Positions 1-8,776 of a DNA stretch of 64,000 bases are shown piece after piece. The first letter of the stretch is position 1; each line of letters starts with the position of its first letter. Source of the stretch: Staphylococcus borealis (GTDB lineage: Bacteria; Bacillota; Bacilli; Staphylococcales; Staphylococcaceae); the NCBI RefSeq assembly GCF_001224225.1, contig NZ_CUEE01000002.1, forward strand, positions 62,001 to 126,000, written 5' to 3'. A program made the translations under genes and the position numbers. The notes below the pieces were generated by a model. It saw nothing but the letters and a program-made list of their open reading frames with translations. It searched no databases and was not told where the DNA came from.

Positions 1-710
1 GCAAGAATTACGATTAAAGTCGTAATAAATGTAGTTACAGTAAACATTGGCATTTGCATGAATTTCATTGTTGGTGTTTTACATCTAAGTATTGTTACAA
101 AGAAGTTAATACCAGTCATTAATGTACCAATACCTGAAATCTGTATAGCGATTAGGTAATAGTTAACACCTGGGCCTGGACTAAATTCACCAGCTAATGG
201 TGCATAGTTTGTCCAACCAGCTGCTGGTGATCCACCAATAATGAATGAAAGGTTGAATAAAATCATACCAACAAAGAATAACCAGAAACTAATGTTATTC
301 ATAACTGGGAACGCCACATCACGAGCCCCAATTTGTAGTGGAACAACTACGTTCCATAAACCAAAAATGAATGGCATAGCCATAAAGATAATCATGATAA
401 CGCCGTGCGTACTGAAGATTTCGTTATAGTGGTTTGATTCCAAGAAAGTATTATCTGGAATTGTTAATTGTGTACGTAAAAGTAACGCATCAATACCACC
501 ACGGACGAACATAAGTACAGCACAAATTAAATACATTAAACCGATTTTTTTATGGTCTACGGATGTGAACCATTCTTTGTAAAGATATTTCCATAACTTG
601 AAGTAAGTAATTACTGCAATTAAACCAATAACTAGGAATGGCGCACCGATTTGTGCCATTGTAATCATCCAGTTACCTTTAACGAGTAATTGATCCCATG
701 GAAAATTCAT
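1..710 (-). CDS. qoxB: Quinol oxidase subunit I (5' part only)
   Basis: Catalytic heme-copper subunit of the aa3-type menaquinol oxidase, an integral membrane proton pump that reduces oxygen. Only about the first 236 residues lie in the window and the rest runs off the left edge. The minus-strand reading begins [14 protein letters not shown] and shows several membrane segments typical of subunit I, including [17 protein letters not shown], whose HG pair sits in the low-spin heme helix. The ATG overlaps the qoxA stop as TAATG, so the two are translationally coupled. GGAGGTGG about 8 bases upstream, inside the end of qoxA, serves as ribosome site. The family assignment is secure; the C-terminal part cannot be judged. 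Confidence 0.95.
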   Translation of the reverse strand, partial: MNFPWDQLLVKGNWMITMAQIGAPFLVIGLIAVITYFKLWKYLYKEWFTSVDHKKIGLMYLICAVLMFVRGGIDALLLRTQLTIPDNTFLESNHYNEIFSTHGVIMIIFMAMPFIFGLWNVVVPLQIGARDVAFPVMNNISFWLFFVGMILFNLSFIIGGSPAAGWTNYAPLAGEFSPGPGVNYYLIAIQISGIGTLMTGINFFVTILRCKTPTMKFMQMPMFTVTTFITTLIVIL

Positions 711-1834
711 TAATGTCCACCTCCATGATCATTGTCTGCTTTGCTACCAAATTTAGACGCATTTTCGTCTTTCGCGCTTTTACTGATTTTTTCCATTTCC
801 TTAGCGTTATGATCCTCTTCTTTCTTGAATTCATTATCATAAGGATCATTGTTACCAAGAATCATAGGTTTCATACCATGACGCTTATAGTTAGCGTTAG
901 TGATTTGAACCTTACGAGCTGGTTTCTGTGGTTTATCAGTAACATCTTTGTACAAGTCTTCTTCAGCTACAAAGTTAGGATCTTTTTGAACATAATTATA
1001 ACGTTTGTAAGCGTAGAAAATGTACTCTGGATCAGCTGCAGGGTCAACGAATGCCATATGCGTACCATTGAATGTCAATTCTTTATTAGGTGTACTTGGT
1101 AAGAGTTGTTTATCAAACTCATCTTGGCTAAGTGTTTGCTTGCTCTTAGCATCTTTAACCCAAGAATCGAATTCACTTTGGTCTACAGAGTGAACTTTAA
1201 ACGTTTGGCGAGAGAAACCTTCACCATTGAAGTTAGAGTTACGTCCTCTGAAAGTACCTGTTTCATCGGCTTGTAAAGTCCAATTCATTGTCATGCCAGT
1301 CATGGCATATTTTTGACCACCTAATTGAGGAATCCAGAAACTTGTCATTGTATCCATAGCTTGCAATTTGAAGACTACAGGACGATTTTTAGGAATAGTT
1401 AATGTATTCACTGTTTCTACTTTTTGTTCTGGATAAGCAAAGAACCATTTGTATCCAGCACTTACTGCGTATACAACCATTGGATCTTCCTTACTTTCTG
1501 GTGGTTTCTCATAATCGTATAAAGTTTTAACTGTTGGAATAGATAAAGCAATAACGATAATGATAGGTACCACAAACCAAATTGTTTCAATTAAAGAATT
1601 GTGGTGCATCTTACCAGTTTCGCTGTTTTTATTGTAGCTATACTTGAAAATAAAAATAGCGAACATGGTAAGTACAACAGCAACAATAACAAGCATGAAG
1701 ATGATTGAATAAATAATCAGGAACTTCTGACTACTTGCTACTGGCCCTTTTGCATTAAATACTTCTACATTCGAACAACCACTAAGTAAAATTAGCGTGC
1801 CGAACATTAGAAGCAAAGACTTAAATTTTGACAC
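710..1834 (-). CDS. qoxA: Quinol oxidase subunit II lipoprotein
   Basis: Subunit II of the menaquinol oxidase (374 aa). The start is GTG, six bases after a perfect AGGAGG. Residues 1-20 form a lipoprotein signal ending LLSGC, so Cys20 should be lipidated. Two further membrane helices follow (about 38-60 and 82-102), then an extracellular cupredoxin-like domain (about 120-290) with [10 protein letters not shown] and [17 protein letters not shown]. The Cys/His CuA ligands of cytochrome c oxidases are absent, as expected for a quinol oxidase. The tail from residue 300 is charged and ends His-rich (DNDHGGGH). First gene of the qox operon, overlapping qoxB by one base. Confidence 0.96.
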   Translation of the reverse strand: MSKFKSLLLMFGTLILLSGCSNVEVFNAKGPVASSQKFLIIYSIIFMLVIVAVVLTMFAIFIFKYSYNKNSETGKMHHNSLIETIWFVVPIIIVIALSIPTVKTLYDYEKPPESKEDPMVVYAVSAGYKWFFAYPEQKVETVNTLTIPKNRPVVFKLQAMDTMTSFWIPQLGGQKYAMTGMTMNWTLQADETGTFRGRNSNFNGEGFSRQTFKVHSVDQSEFDSWVKDAKSKQTLSQDEFDKQLLPSTPNKELTFNGTHMAFVDPAADPEYIFYAYKRYNYVQKDPNFVAEEDLYKDVTDKPQKPARKVQITNANYKRHGMKPMILGNNDPYDNEFKKEEDHNAKEMEKISKSAKDENASKFGSKADNDHGGGH

Positions 1835-1876
1835 TTTTTTGACCTCCTAATACTACAAATGTAGGGCTTATCATTA

Positions 1877-1904
1877 ATTTTAGTTTATTACGCGATATTT
1901 ACAA
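1877..1904 (-). promoter_or_regulatory. Candidate sigma-A promoter of the qox operon
   Basis: On the minus strand TTGTAA is followed after 16 bases by TAAAAT, about 45 bases before the qoxA GTG. The hexamers are only moderately good, and no Rex or SrrA site was established. Inference from pattern only. Confidence 0.4.
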
Positions 1905-2083
1905 GTACTTATCCAAAAAAAATTATAAATATATATAGGAAACAACTAGCAACAATAGGAATGACGGGGAATGTAAGATTTGTTAAAATTATGTGTCTAT
2001 TCTGTGAAAAATGACAAAATTAAGTGAAATGCGCATGTAGTTGAGAAACGTTATCATTTTCAGTGTTTTCAAGGGTTTTAGAC

Positions 2084-2114
2084 ATAAAAAAAGATGAGAC
2101 ATTTCATCTCATCT
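2084..2114 (-). terminator. Terminator of the small secreted Ig-like protein gene
   Basis: Minus strand: an 8-bp stem AGATGAGA/TCTCATCT with a 7-base loop is followed directly by a run of seven T. It lies 15 bases after the stop codon of the gene at 2129-2446 and separates it from qoxA. Confidence 0.8.
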
Positions 2115-2128
2115 CAAAATTGTCATCA

Positions 2129-2446
2129 TTACTTAACTTCTATGTATCGTGTAGAAGTTTCTTTAGCTCCATCTGAATCAATGACGTTATATTTGACTTT
2201 ATATTTACCTACTTTAGAAGTATCAACATGACCATCAACAGTAATTTTATGCGTTAAATCGCCATCTTCTTTATCATAGGCGCTAATTCCATTAAGTAGA
2301 TTATAGTTTTGGCCTTTTTCAATTACAATATCATTCACGCCTCTAAGTTCAGGAGAGTGATTTGTAGTAGCTTCTGCACTTAAGTTGGGGGTAACTAGAG
2401 TTGCGGAGACGCCTAGCGCTGAAAGTGACTGGATTAGTTTATTCAT
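2129..2446 (-). CDS. Small secreted DUF5011-type Ig-like domain protein
   Basis: 105 aa from the ATG that follows GGAGGTTAACTTA; an upstream in-frame ATG at 2500 has no ribosome site. Residues 1 to about 25 are a signal peptide (MNKLIQSLSALGVSATL). The rest is a single compact beta domain with the DUF5011 pattern: PEL near the start, then NGISAYDKEDGDLTHKITVDG and VGKYKVKYNVIDSDG. Such domains are usually repeated in surface proteins, but here one domain stands alone with no LPXTG anchor, so it is probably released. S. aureus has a homologous gene at this place, as I recall sometimes labelled chitinase-related; I see no catalytic site. Function unknown. Confidence 0.82.
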   Translation of the reverse strand: MNKLIQSLSALGVSATLVTPNLSAEATTNHSPELRGVNDIVIEKGQNYNLLNGISAYDKEDGDLTHKITVDGHVDTSKVGKYKVKYNVIDSDGAKETSTRYIEVK

Positions 2447-2596
2447 TAAGTTAACCTCCGTTAAAATAAAGTCATTGAGTAATTTAATTAAACTATACAA
2501 TATATTCTGACAATAAACATCATACTATAGTCTTAATATATCGTATTATTTTACGAATTAAAATAATAAGAAGAAAAATATATATTAAGATTATGT

Positions 2597-2610
2597 AAAA
2601 TGAACATTTT
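2597..2610. promoter_or_regulatory. Palindrome upstream of hmp (candidate operator)
   Basis: AAAATGAACATTTT is a 14-bp inverted repeat with a two-base centre, 98 bases before the hmp ATG in AT-rich DNA. It could be a redox or NO regulator site. No consensus was matched with certainty, and in such AT-rich sequence palindromes occur by chance. Confidence 0.3.
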
Positions 2611-2707
2611 GTGAATTTAAGTACATTTGATTTAAAAAATCTCAATTTTGAAATAGAATGAATTAAGAAATGGTTTGAAATATTTAACTAAATGGGAGTG
2701 ACTTTTC

Positions 2708-3853
2708 ATGTTAAATGAAAAAGAAAAAGGCATTATTAAAGAAACAGTACCAGTATTACAAGACAAAGGCACTGAGATTACATCATATTTTTACAATAGA
2801 ATGTTCAACCAACATCCAGAATTGAAAAATATGTTTAACCAAACGAACCAACAGAAAGGGTTCCAATCAACTGCATTAGCACAAAGTGTTTTAGCAGCAG
2901 CAGTGAATATTGATAATTTAGGTAATATCATGCCAGTTGTTAAAGAAATTGCGTATAAACATTGTGCTTTACAAGTTCCACCTGCAGGTTACGATATTGT
3001 CGGAGAAAATTTAATCGAAGCAATTAAAGCTGTTGTAGGTCTTGAAGATGATCATCCTATTATTCAAACTTGGAAAAAAGCTTACCAAGAAATTGCTGAT
3101 GTGTTTATTCAAGTAGAAAAAGATATTTATGCTGAAATGCTTTGGGATGGCTTCAAACCTTTTGAAATCGAAAAAATTGAACAATTGTCTTCAGATATTA
3201 AAGCATTCACAGTTAAATCTACTGAATATGATTTAAGTCAATTCACACCAGGTGAATATATCACTGTTGACGTAAGTAGTGAAAAATTACCTTATCGCGC
3301 AAAACGTCATTACTCAATCGTATCAGGAGAAAAAGAACGTTTAACATTTGCTGTTAAACGTGATGTAACTACTAATCATGAAGGTGAAGTTTCAACTATC
3401 TTACATGATGAATTAAAAGAAGGGGACACAATTAACTTGTCTGCTCCAGTTGGTCCATTTGCAGTTGCAAATCCAGAAAAACCACAACTATTTATTGGTG
3501 CAGGTATCGGTGTTACACCTCTAGTTTCTATGTTTGATGAAGTAGTAGCTAAAGGCAGTAAAGCTCAATTTGTTCAAGTTACTGGAGACATTAACGATAC
3601 ACCGTTCACTTCACATTTAGAAGCTATTAGCCAAAAATCAGACAAAGCAAATTATGAACTTTATGATAGAGAAAAAAATGGCTATTTAACTAAAGACTAT
3701 CTTGAAAACTATTTAAGCAATGATACTGAAGTATATGTATGTGGCGGTGCTAAGTTCATTCAATCTGTAATTGAAGTATTAAAAGCATTAGATGTGGATC
3801 AAAGTCACATCCATTATGAAACATTCGTACCAAAATTAAGTGTTACAGTTTAA
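2708..3853 (+). CDS. hmp: Flavohemoglobin, nitric oxide dioxygenase
   Basis: Converts NO and O2 to nitrate using NAD(P)H and FAD, in the cytoplasm; the main bacterial defence against NO. It is 381 aa, slightly under the usual 390-400. The globin domain covers residues 1-140 with all key residues seen: Tyr29 (B10), Gln53 (E7) and proximal His85 (AYKHCALQV). The FAD domain (about 150-255) has RHYS at 200-203, and the NAD domain has GAGIGVTPLVSM and YVCGGAKF. ATG follows GGGAGTGA. It stands alone as a single transcription unit ending in a strong terminator. In S. aureus, as I recall, hmp lies elsewhere in the chromosome, so this position next to qox is noteworthy. Confidence 0.96.
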   Translation: MLNEKEKGIIKETVPVLQDKGTEITSYFYNRMFNQHPELKNMFNQTNQQKGFQSTALAQSVLAAAVNIDNLGNIMPVVKEIAYKHCALQVPPAGYDIVGENLIEAIKAVVGLEDDHPIIQTWKKAYQEIADVFIQVEKDIYAEMLWDGFKPFEIEKIEQLSSDIKAFTVKSTEYDLSQFTPGEYITVDVSSEKLPYRAKRHYSIVSGEKERLTFAVKRDVTTNHEGEVSTILHDELKEGDTINLSAPVGPFAVANPEKPQLFIGAGIGVTPLVSMFDEVVAKGSKAQFVQVTGDINDTPFTSHLEAISQKSDKANYELYDREKNGYLTKDYLENYLSNDTEVYVCGGAKFIQSVIEVLKALDVDQSHIHYETFVPKLSVTV

Positions 3854-3937
3854 TAAGAATAATGGATGTTAAGATATGCTACATTACTGGATTAATGCAA
3901 GACGTATAATTATTTTATAGTGTAGTTTCTAATATAA

Positions 3938-4001
3938 AAGGCACCTCTCTAATTTAGTGTTGAAATGATTACTAAATTATATGAGTGTGCCTTAATTTTT
4001 T
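3938..4001 (+). terminator. Long terminator of hmp
   Basis: Outer arms AAGGCAC (3938-3944) and GTGCCTT (3987-3993) enclose inner arms AATTTAGT and ACTAAATT. The structure is followed by AATTTTTT. It lies 85 bases after the hmp stop. Confidence 0.85.
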
Positions 4002-4070
4002 AAGAATTTCAGTGTAAAATTACATATAAATACAAAGTATTTTGGCGAGACGCTTGCGTTAATTATTAAT

Positions 4071-4222
4071 GAGGGAGCGGGACAGAATTCTTTTGAATTC
4101 GTCGTCCCACCCCCGCAAGGATGACTAGAACTGAGAAAAGCTTGATTTAAGCGCCTTCTCAGTTCAGTCAGCTACTGCGAATTTGCTAAATAGCATTATT
4201 ATATTATTTATGTCCCAGACTG
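4071..4222 (+). repeat. Dispersed repeat A, copy 1 (full length)
   Basis: Begins with a GGGACAGAATTC hairpin closing on GTCCCACC. It continues through GATGACTAGAACTGAG and TCAGTTCAGTCAGCTACTGC, and ends ATGTCCCAGACT. The same text is found inverted at 47113-47262 and at the right edge of the window, and direct at 52856-52960; diverged copies lie at 19973-20020 and 48809-48870. Confidence 0.85.
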
Positions 4223-4357
4223 AAGTAGTTCTAAAGATGGATAATAAATGGCGTTGCGCGCAGGGCCCCAACACAGAGAAACTGATTTAATCAGTTTCTA
4301 CAAGCAAAGCACGTTGGGCAAGCAAGCCAACAATACTCCGTATTGTAAATAAAGAAA

Positions 4358-4391
4358 CCAGTCAATGCGTTTGTTAAAACGCATTGACTGG
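4358..4391 (-). terminator. Hairpin downstream of folD, likely terminator
   Basis: Perfect 15-bp stem CCAGTCAATGCGTTT with a 4-base loop. On the minus strand it is followed by TTTCTTTATTT, a fair T-rich tail, about 80 bases past the folD stop. It is also the core of repeat element B, so termination may be a by-product of a mobile repeat. Confidence 0.6.
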
Positions 4392-4472
4392 CTATTTCTC
4401 TAGGAATGATGTCCTAGCCATTTTAATTTAATTATTCTAATAACATAAGACTTAAGTCAAAGTGAAGCCTTC

Positions 4473-5330
4473 TTATTCAATGCCACGACGCATTTTTTCA
4501 GCTAATAGTGTGTTGTTAAGCACCATAGTGATTGTTAATGGGCCAACACCACCTGGAACTGGTGTGATAGCTCCAGCAATTTCTTTAACTTCTTCAAACT
4601 CTACGTCACCTTTTAATTTACCATTTTCATCAGGCGTGTTACCAACATCAACAATAACTGCGCCTTCTTTAACATCATCTTTAGTAACTAAGCCTGGTTG
4701 ACCTACAGCACTAACAATGACATCAGCGTCTTTTAAATGACTATGCATGTCTTTAGTACGTGAATGTAAGATAGTTACAGTAGCGTTAGCTTGTAATAAT
4801 AATTTAGATACTGGTTGACCAACGATATGGCTACGTCCAATTACAACCGCATTTTTACCTTCTAAATCAATATCAGCATGTTTAAGAATTTCCATAATAC
4901 CTAATGGTGTACATGGAACAAAAGTTTGCTCATCAATATATAATTTACCGATATTTGAAGGGTGGAAGCCATCAACGTCTTTTTCAGGATTAATCGCTTC
5001 TAAGATTTTTTGTTCACTTACTTGTTTAGGAAGTGGTACTTGAACTAGAATACCGCTAACTGAATCATCATTGTTTAAACGATCTAATTCTTTTAATACA
5101 TCCTCTTCAGAAGTATCTTCCTCTAAATGAACAATTTCAGAAATCATGCCGATTTTTTCAGCAGCTTTCTTTTTAGAGTTTACATAGCTTTGACTTGCAC
5201 CATCATTACCAACTAAGATAACTGATAATTTTGGTGTATAACCTTTTTCTTTTAAAGCTTCGACTTGATTTTGTAAACCTTGTCTATAGTCCTTAGAAAT
5301 TTGTTTCCCATCTAAAATTTTTGCAACCAC
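4473..5330 (-). CDS. folD: Methylenetetrahydrofolate dehydrogenase / cyclohydrolase
   Basis: Bifunctional cytosolic enzyme that oxidises 5,10-methylene-THF and hydrolyses the product to 10-formyl-THF, the formyl donor for PurN and PurH. It is 285 aa from the GTG preceded by AAGGAGGAATTTTTT; the longer frame from an ATG at 5360 lacks a ribosome site. Seen: [14 protein letters not shown] with the catalytic YxxxK, the GILVQVPLP loop, [18 protein letters not shown] of the nucleotide site and [11 protein letters not shown] near the end. Divergent from the purine operon and sharing its control region, which fits joint supply of one-carbon units. Confidence 0.97.
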   Translation of the reverse strand: MVAKILDGKQISKDYRQGLQNQVEALKEKGYTPKLSVILVGNDGASQSYVNSKKKAAEKIGMISEIVHLEEDTSEEDVLKELDRLNNDDSVSGILVQVPLPKQVSEQKILEAINPEKDVDGFHPSNIGKLYIDEQTFVPCTPLGIMEILKHADIDLEGKNAVVIGRSHIVGQPVSKLLLQANATVTILHSRTKDMHSHLKDADVIVSAVGQPGLVTKDDVKEGAVIVDVGNTPDENGKLKGDVEFEEVKEIAGAITPVPGGVGPLTITMVLNNTLLAEKMRRGIE

Positions 5331-5406
5331 AAAAAATTCCTCCTTGTTTGTTTTAATCATAACTATACCTTAACTTTAAAACTGTATTCTCGTCAATTAA
5401 TAGCCA

Positions 5407-5450
5407 AAAGACGTAAATTAAAGATAAAAATTAAGTTAAAGTTCGATTTT
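5407..5450. promoter_or_regulatory. Candidate PurR operator: two inverted PurBoxes
   Basis: Two 14-base boxes face each other across exactly 16 bases. The right box (5437-5450) read on the minus strand is AAAATCGAACTTTA, a good match to the Firmicute PurBox with its central CGAAC. The left box AAAGACGTAAATTA (5407-5420) is weaker (CGTAA). The tandem inverted layout with a 16-17 base gap is the known PurR architecture in Bacillus. It lies between folD and purE and could act on both. Confidence 0.6.
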
Positions 5451-5453
5451 TAA

Positions 5454-5482
5454 TTGAAAAAGCATCGCATGATTGTTATGCT
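5454..5482 (+). promoter_or_regulatory. Sigma-A promoter of the purine operon
   Basis: TTGAAA, 17 bases, TATGCT. It lies just downstream of the PurBoxes and about 60 bases before the purE start. Position and hexamers both fit. Confidence 0.65.
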
Positions 5483-5541
5483 ATATCTGTAATATACAAC
5501 TAATCGTATCTAAATTTCAAACTTTTGAAAGGGTGTACAAC

Positions 5542-6024
5542 GTGAAAGTAGCGGTAATTATGGGTAGTTCTTCAGATTGGAAGATTATGCAAGAAAGTTG
5601 TGCGATGTTAGACGAATTCGAAATACCGTACGATAAGAAAGTGGTTTCGGCACATCGTACGCCAAAATTAATGTATGAATTTGCCAGTCAAGCACAGAAA
5701 AATGGCTATGATGTCATTATTGCTGGAGCAGGTGGCGCAGCGCATTTACCGGGAATGGTTGCATCAATGACAACATTACCTGTGATAGGTGTACCAATAG
5801 AATCGAAAAGTTTAAAAGGTCTGGATTCATTATTATCAATTGTTCAAATGCCTGGTGGTATTCCAGTAGCTACAACTGCAATTGGAACGGCAGGTGCTAA
5901 AAATGCTGGCATATTGGCTGCAAGAATATTAAGTATTGGCAACGAAACAGTTCGTCATCATTTAGAACAATATGAGCAAAGTCTAGTAGATAAAGTTGGT
6001 GAAATGCAAAATGAACTTCAATAA
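5542..6024 (+). CDS. purE: N5-CAIR mutase
   Basis: Moves the carboxyl group of N5-carboxyaminoimidazole ribonucleotide to C4 (de novo purine step 6b), working with PurK. 160 aa from the GTG that follows GAAAGGGTG, the usual class I PurE length; upstream in-frame codons would extend into the leader. Motifs: GSSSDW at 8-13, [17 protein letters not shown] and GVPIESK, the phosphate and ribose binding loops. First gene of the eleven-gene pur operon. Its 3' end overlaps purK by 14 bases, which implies coupled translation. Confidence 0.97.
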   Translation: MKVAVIMGSSSDWKIMQESCAMLDEFEIPYDKKVVSAHRTPKLMYEFASQAQKNGYDVIIAGAGGAAHLPGMVASMTTLPVIGVPIESKSLKGLDSLLSIVQMPGGIPVATTAIGTAGAKNAGILAARILSIGNETVRHHLEQYEQSLVDKVGEMQNELQ

Positions 6025-7135
6025 ATTAAAGTTCGGTGACACTATTGGCATTATTGGTGGTGGTCAATTAGGTAAGATGATGGCTCAATCAGCACAGAAA
6101 ATGGGTTTCAAAGTCATTTGTTTAGATCCTAACCCTGACAGTCCATGTAAACCTGTTGCTCATGAATTTATCACTGCTGCTTATGATGATGAAAAAGCGT
6201 TACATGAACTTGGCGAAAAATCTGATGTCATTACTTATGAGTTTGAAAATATTTCTGCTGAGCAACTTAATCGCTTAACGCAACAATTCAATATTCCTCA
6301 AGGCTATCAAGCAATTCAATTATTGCAAGACCGATTGACTGAAAAACAAACATTAGAACAAGCTGGTTCTAAAATTGTTCCATTTTTATCTATAAAAAGT
6401 GAAAAAGATTTAAATGACGCTATTCATACATTAGGCTATCCATTTATAGTCAAAACGCGATTTGGTGGATATGACGGCAAAGGACAAGTCTTAGTTAAAG
6501 ATGAAACAGCGCTCCAAGAAGCTAGAGCACTTATAACGAATCAAGAGTGTGTAGCAGAACAATATCTTGATATTTCACTTGAAGTTTCGTTAACAGTTAC
6601 GATTGGCAATCACAAACAAATTACGTACTTCCCACTACAAGAGAACGAACATCGTAATCAGATTTTGTTTAAAACCATTGTGCCTGCACGAACTGACAAG
6701 GAACAAGAAGCGAGAAACGAAGTGAATAAGATTATTGATCAAGTTCATTTTGTAGGTACATTCACAGTTGAATTCTTTATCGATAAATCAAATCATTTGT
6801 ATGTAAATGAGATCGCACCGCGTCCACACAATTCAGGACATTATTCTATTGAAGCCTGTGATTATTCACAATTTGATACGCATATTCTTGCTGTTACAGG
6901 TCAAAAGCTACCAGAACAAATCGAAATCTTAAAACCAGCAGTCATGATGAATTTGTTAGGACGAGACTTAGATTTATTAGAAGAACAGTTTTCAAGTCAT
7001 CCTGAATGGCATGTGCACATTTATGGCAAATCAGAACGCAAGCCTGACCGTAAAATGGGACATATGACCATTTTGACGAATGATTTAAATGAAACTGAGA
7101 AAGACATGCTTAAACAGTTTGAAGGGAGAGAGTAG
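6011..7135 (+). CDS. purK: N5-carboxyaminoimidazole ribonucleotide synthase
   Basis: ATP-dependent carboxylation of AIR with bicarbonate to N5-CAIR. 374 aa. The chosen ATG (MNFNKLKFG) lies inside the last codons of purE and matches the staphylococcal protein start. An ATP-grasp fold is evident: [12 protein letters not shown] in the N-domain, [14 protein letters not shown] as the ATP loop, [10 protein letters not shown] and [18 protein letters not shown] for metal and substrate binding. The sequence is noticeably divergent from S. aureus PurK as I remember it, more so than FolD or PurC. Confidence 0.97.
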   Translation: MNFNKLKFGDTIGIIGGGQLGKMMAQSAQKMGFKVICLDPNPDSPCKPVAHEFITAAYDDEKALHELGEKSDVITYEFENISAEQLNRLTQQFNIPQGYQAIQLLQDRLTEKQTLEQAGSKIVPFLSIKSEKDLNDAIHTLGYPFIVKTRFGGYDGKGQVLVKDETALQEARALITNQECVAEQYLDISLEVSLTVTIGNHKQITYFPLQENEHRNQILFKTIVPARTDKEQEARNEVNKIIDQVHFVGTFTVEFFIDKSNHLYVNEIAPRPHNSGHYSIEACDYSQFDTHILAVTGQKLPEQIEILKPAVMMNLLGRDLDLLEEQFSSHPEWHVHIYGKSERKPDRKMGHMTILTNDLNETEKDMLKQFEGRE

Positions 7136-7138
7136 TTA

Positions 7139-7843
7139 ATGACATTATTATATGAAGGGAAAGCGAAAAGAATTTTCTCAACAGACAAAGAACGTCAATT
7201 GAGAGTTGAGTATAAAGATGAAGTTACGGCTGGTAATGGTGCAAAAAAAGACAAAATGGAGGGTAAAGGTCGATTAAATAATCAAATTACCGCTATAATA
7301 TTCGACTATTTAGCTCAACATGGAATTAAAAGTCACTTTATTAAACAACTTTCAGAAACGGAACAATTAGTCGAAGCAGTGACTATTATCCCATTAGAAG
7401 TGGTGGTTCGTAACATTGCAACAGGCTCAATTACCAAACGCTTAGGTTTTAATAAAGGTCATGAATTTGAAGCCCCTTTAGTTGAATTTTTCTATAAAAA
7501 TGATGACTTGAACGACCCTTTAATTACAGATGATCATGTGAAACTGCTAAACATTGCGAATGATAGTGAAATTGAAACATTGAAAACGATGGCGAAAGAT
7601 ATCAATAAAGTATTAATAGAACTTATGAATGAAATGGATTTAAGATTGGTGGATTTCAAAATCGAATTTGGTAAGACATCTGACGGTAAAATCTTACTAG
7701 CTGATGAAATTTCTCCTGATACATGTCGTATTTGGGATAAACATTCTGACACTAACTTTGACAAAGATGTCTATCGAAATGATACAGGTTCACTTATTGA
7801 CACATATACAACATTTTTAAATAAATTGGAGGAACTAAAATAA
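7139..7843 (+). CDS. purC: SAICAR synthase
   Basis: Joins CAIR and aspartate using ATP to make SAICAR. 234 aa, normal length. Motifs: [13 protein letters not shown] at the N-terminus (ATP lid), VVRNIATGS and [14 protein letters not shown] (substrate and Mg binding). Starts three bases after the purK stop with GGGAGAG upstream, and its TAA overlaps the purS ATG. Fifth in pathway order after PurK/PurE chemistry but third in the operon, as in other Bacillales. Confidence 0.98.
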   Translation: MTLLYEGKAKRIFSTDKERQLRVEYKDEVTAGNGAKKDKMEGKGRLNNQITAIIFDYLAQHGIKSHFIKQLSETEQLVEAVTIIPLEVVVRNIATGSITKRLGFNKGHEFEAPLVEFFYKNDDLNDPLITDDHVKLLNIANDSEIETLKTMAKDINKVLIELMNEMDLRLVDFKIEFGKTSDGKILLADEISPDTCRIWDKHSDTNFDKDVYRNDTGSLIDTYTTFLNKLEELK

Positions 7844-8103
7844 TGAAAACGATTGAACTTCACATTACATTACAACCACAAGTATTAGATACGCAAGGGC
7901 AAGCATTAAATCGAGCTGTACATGATTTAGGTTATAAACAAGTAAATGATATTCGAGTAGGTAAAGTATTATACATGACGGTTGATGAAGCAACTGATGA
8001 AGCGGTTGATAATATCGTTACTACTTTAAGTGAGAAGTTATTCGCTAATACTGTAATTGAAGAATATAGTTATAAAATCGTTGATGAAAAGGAGAATGCA
8101 TAA
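7843..8103 (+). CDS. purS: FGAM synthase small subunit PurS
   Basis: 86-aa structural subunit that joins PurL and PurQ in the Gram-positive FGAR amidotransferase complex. Shows the PurS pattern ([27 protein letters not shown] IRVGKVLYM, and a C-terminal acidic helix). The ATG overlaps the purC stop (TAATG), with GGAGGAAC upstream. The purQ ATG follows one base after its stop. Confidence 0.96.
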   Translation: MKTIELHITLQPQVLDTQGQALNRAVHDLGYKQVNDIRVGKVLYMTVDEATDEAVDNIVTTLSEKLFANTVIEEYSYKIVDEKENA

Positions 8104-8104
8104 G

Positions 8105-8776
8105 ATGAAATTTGCAGTTCTCGTATTCCCAGGATCTAATTGTGATAGAGACATGTACAATGCAGCGATTAAGACAGGTGCTGAAGCAGAATATGTTGAC
8201 TATCGTGAGACATCATTGGAAGGTTACGATGGCGTATTAATTCCAGGTGGTTTTTCTTTTGGTGACTATTTACGCTCAGGCGCAATGGCAAGTGTAGCAC
8301 CTATCATTAGTGAAGTGAAACGTCTAGCAAGTGAAGGTAAACCGGTTCTTGGTGTGTGTAATGGATTCCAAATTCTTACAGAAATTGGTTTATTACCAGG
8401 TGCATTGCTTCATAATGATTCTCATTTATTTATTAGCAGAAATGAAAGTCTAAAAATTGCCAATAATCAAACACCTTTTACAAATTTATATGGTGAGAAT
8501 GAAATTGTCGTTTATCCGGTTGCACATGGTGAAGGTCATTATTACTGTACAGATGATATATATGATGAATTAATTGAGCATAATCAAATTATCTTAACTT
8601 ATGAAGATAATCCAAATGGCTCTCATGAAAATATTGCAGGGATTGTTAATAAAGCAGGTAATGTTTGTGGTATGATGCCGCACCCAGAACGTGCGCTTGA
8701 AACCATTCTTGGAACTGATAGTGGTGTGAAATTATTTGAAGCAATGGTAAATAGTTGGAGGGAACAAAATGTCTAA
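8105..8776 (+). CDS. purQ: FGAM synthase glutaminase subunit PurQ
   Basis: Class I glutamine amidotransferase that releases ammonia from glutamine for PurL. 223 aa from the ATG after AAGGAGAATGCATAAG; a longer frame inside purS is rejected. Catalytic Cys85 sits in [10 protein letters not shown], and the His/Glu pair is in PHPERALE near residue 192. [14 protein letters not shown] forms the oxyanion region. It overlaps purL by eight bases, as expected for subunits made in equal amounts. Confidence 0.97.
   Translation: MKFAVLVFPGSNCDRDMYNAAIKTGAEAEYVDYRETSLEGYDGVLIPGGFSFGDYLRSGAMASVAPIISEVKRLASEGKPVLGVCNGFQILTEIGLLPGALLHNDSHLFISRNESLKIANNQTPFTNLYGENEIVVYPVAHGEGHYYCTDDIYDELIEHNQIILTYEDNPNGSHENIAGIVNKAGNVCGMMPHPERALETILGTDSGVKLFEAMVNSWREQNV

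Larger units (their letters stand above)
4013..4424 (+). repeat. Composite intergenic repeat block (elements D-A-C-B)
   Basis: Fills most of the 619-base gene-free stretch between hmp and folD. Four elements can be told apart by their copies elsewhere. D (4013-4070, with TTTTGGCGAGACGCTTGCG) and C (4228-4312, with GGCGTTGCGCGCAGGGCCCC) recur inverted at 30645-30828. B (4315-4424, a hairpin on CCAGTCAATGCGTTT) recurs inverted at 30176-30277. A (4071-4222) is a dispersed repeat described separately. Element C carries GGGCCCCAACA, which read on the minus strand resembles the GC-rich core of staphylococcal STAR repeats. No coding frame is seen. Confidence 0.8.

Noticed and set aside
698..1102. 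134-codon plus-strand frame opposite qoxA
   Set aside because: Antisense shadow of a conserved gene, with no ribosome site and no conserved features.
2129..2446. Chitinase activity for the small secreted protein
   Set aside because: The protein has one Ig-like domain and no glycosidase catalytic motif.
4013..4424. Small regulatory RNA in the repeat block
   Set aside because: No promoter could be matched, and the structure is explained by repeats with copies elsewhere.
5331..5541. Purine riboswitch before purE
   Set aside because: No three-way-junction aptamer text was found; the region holds PurBoxes and a promoter instead.
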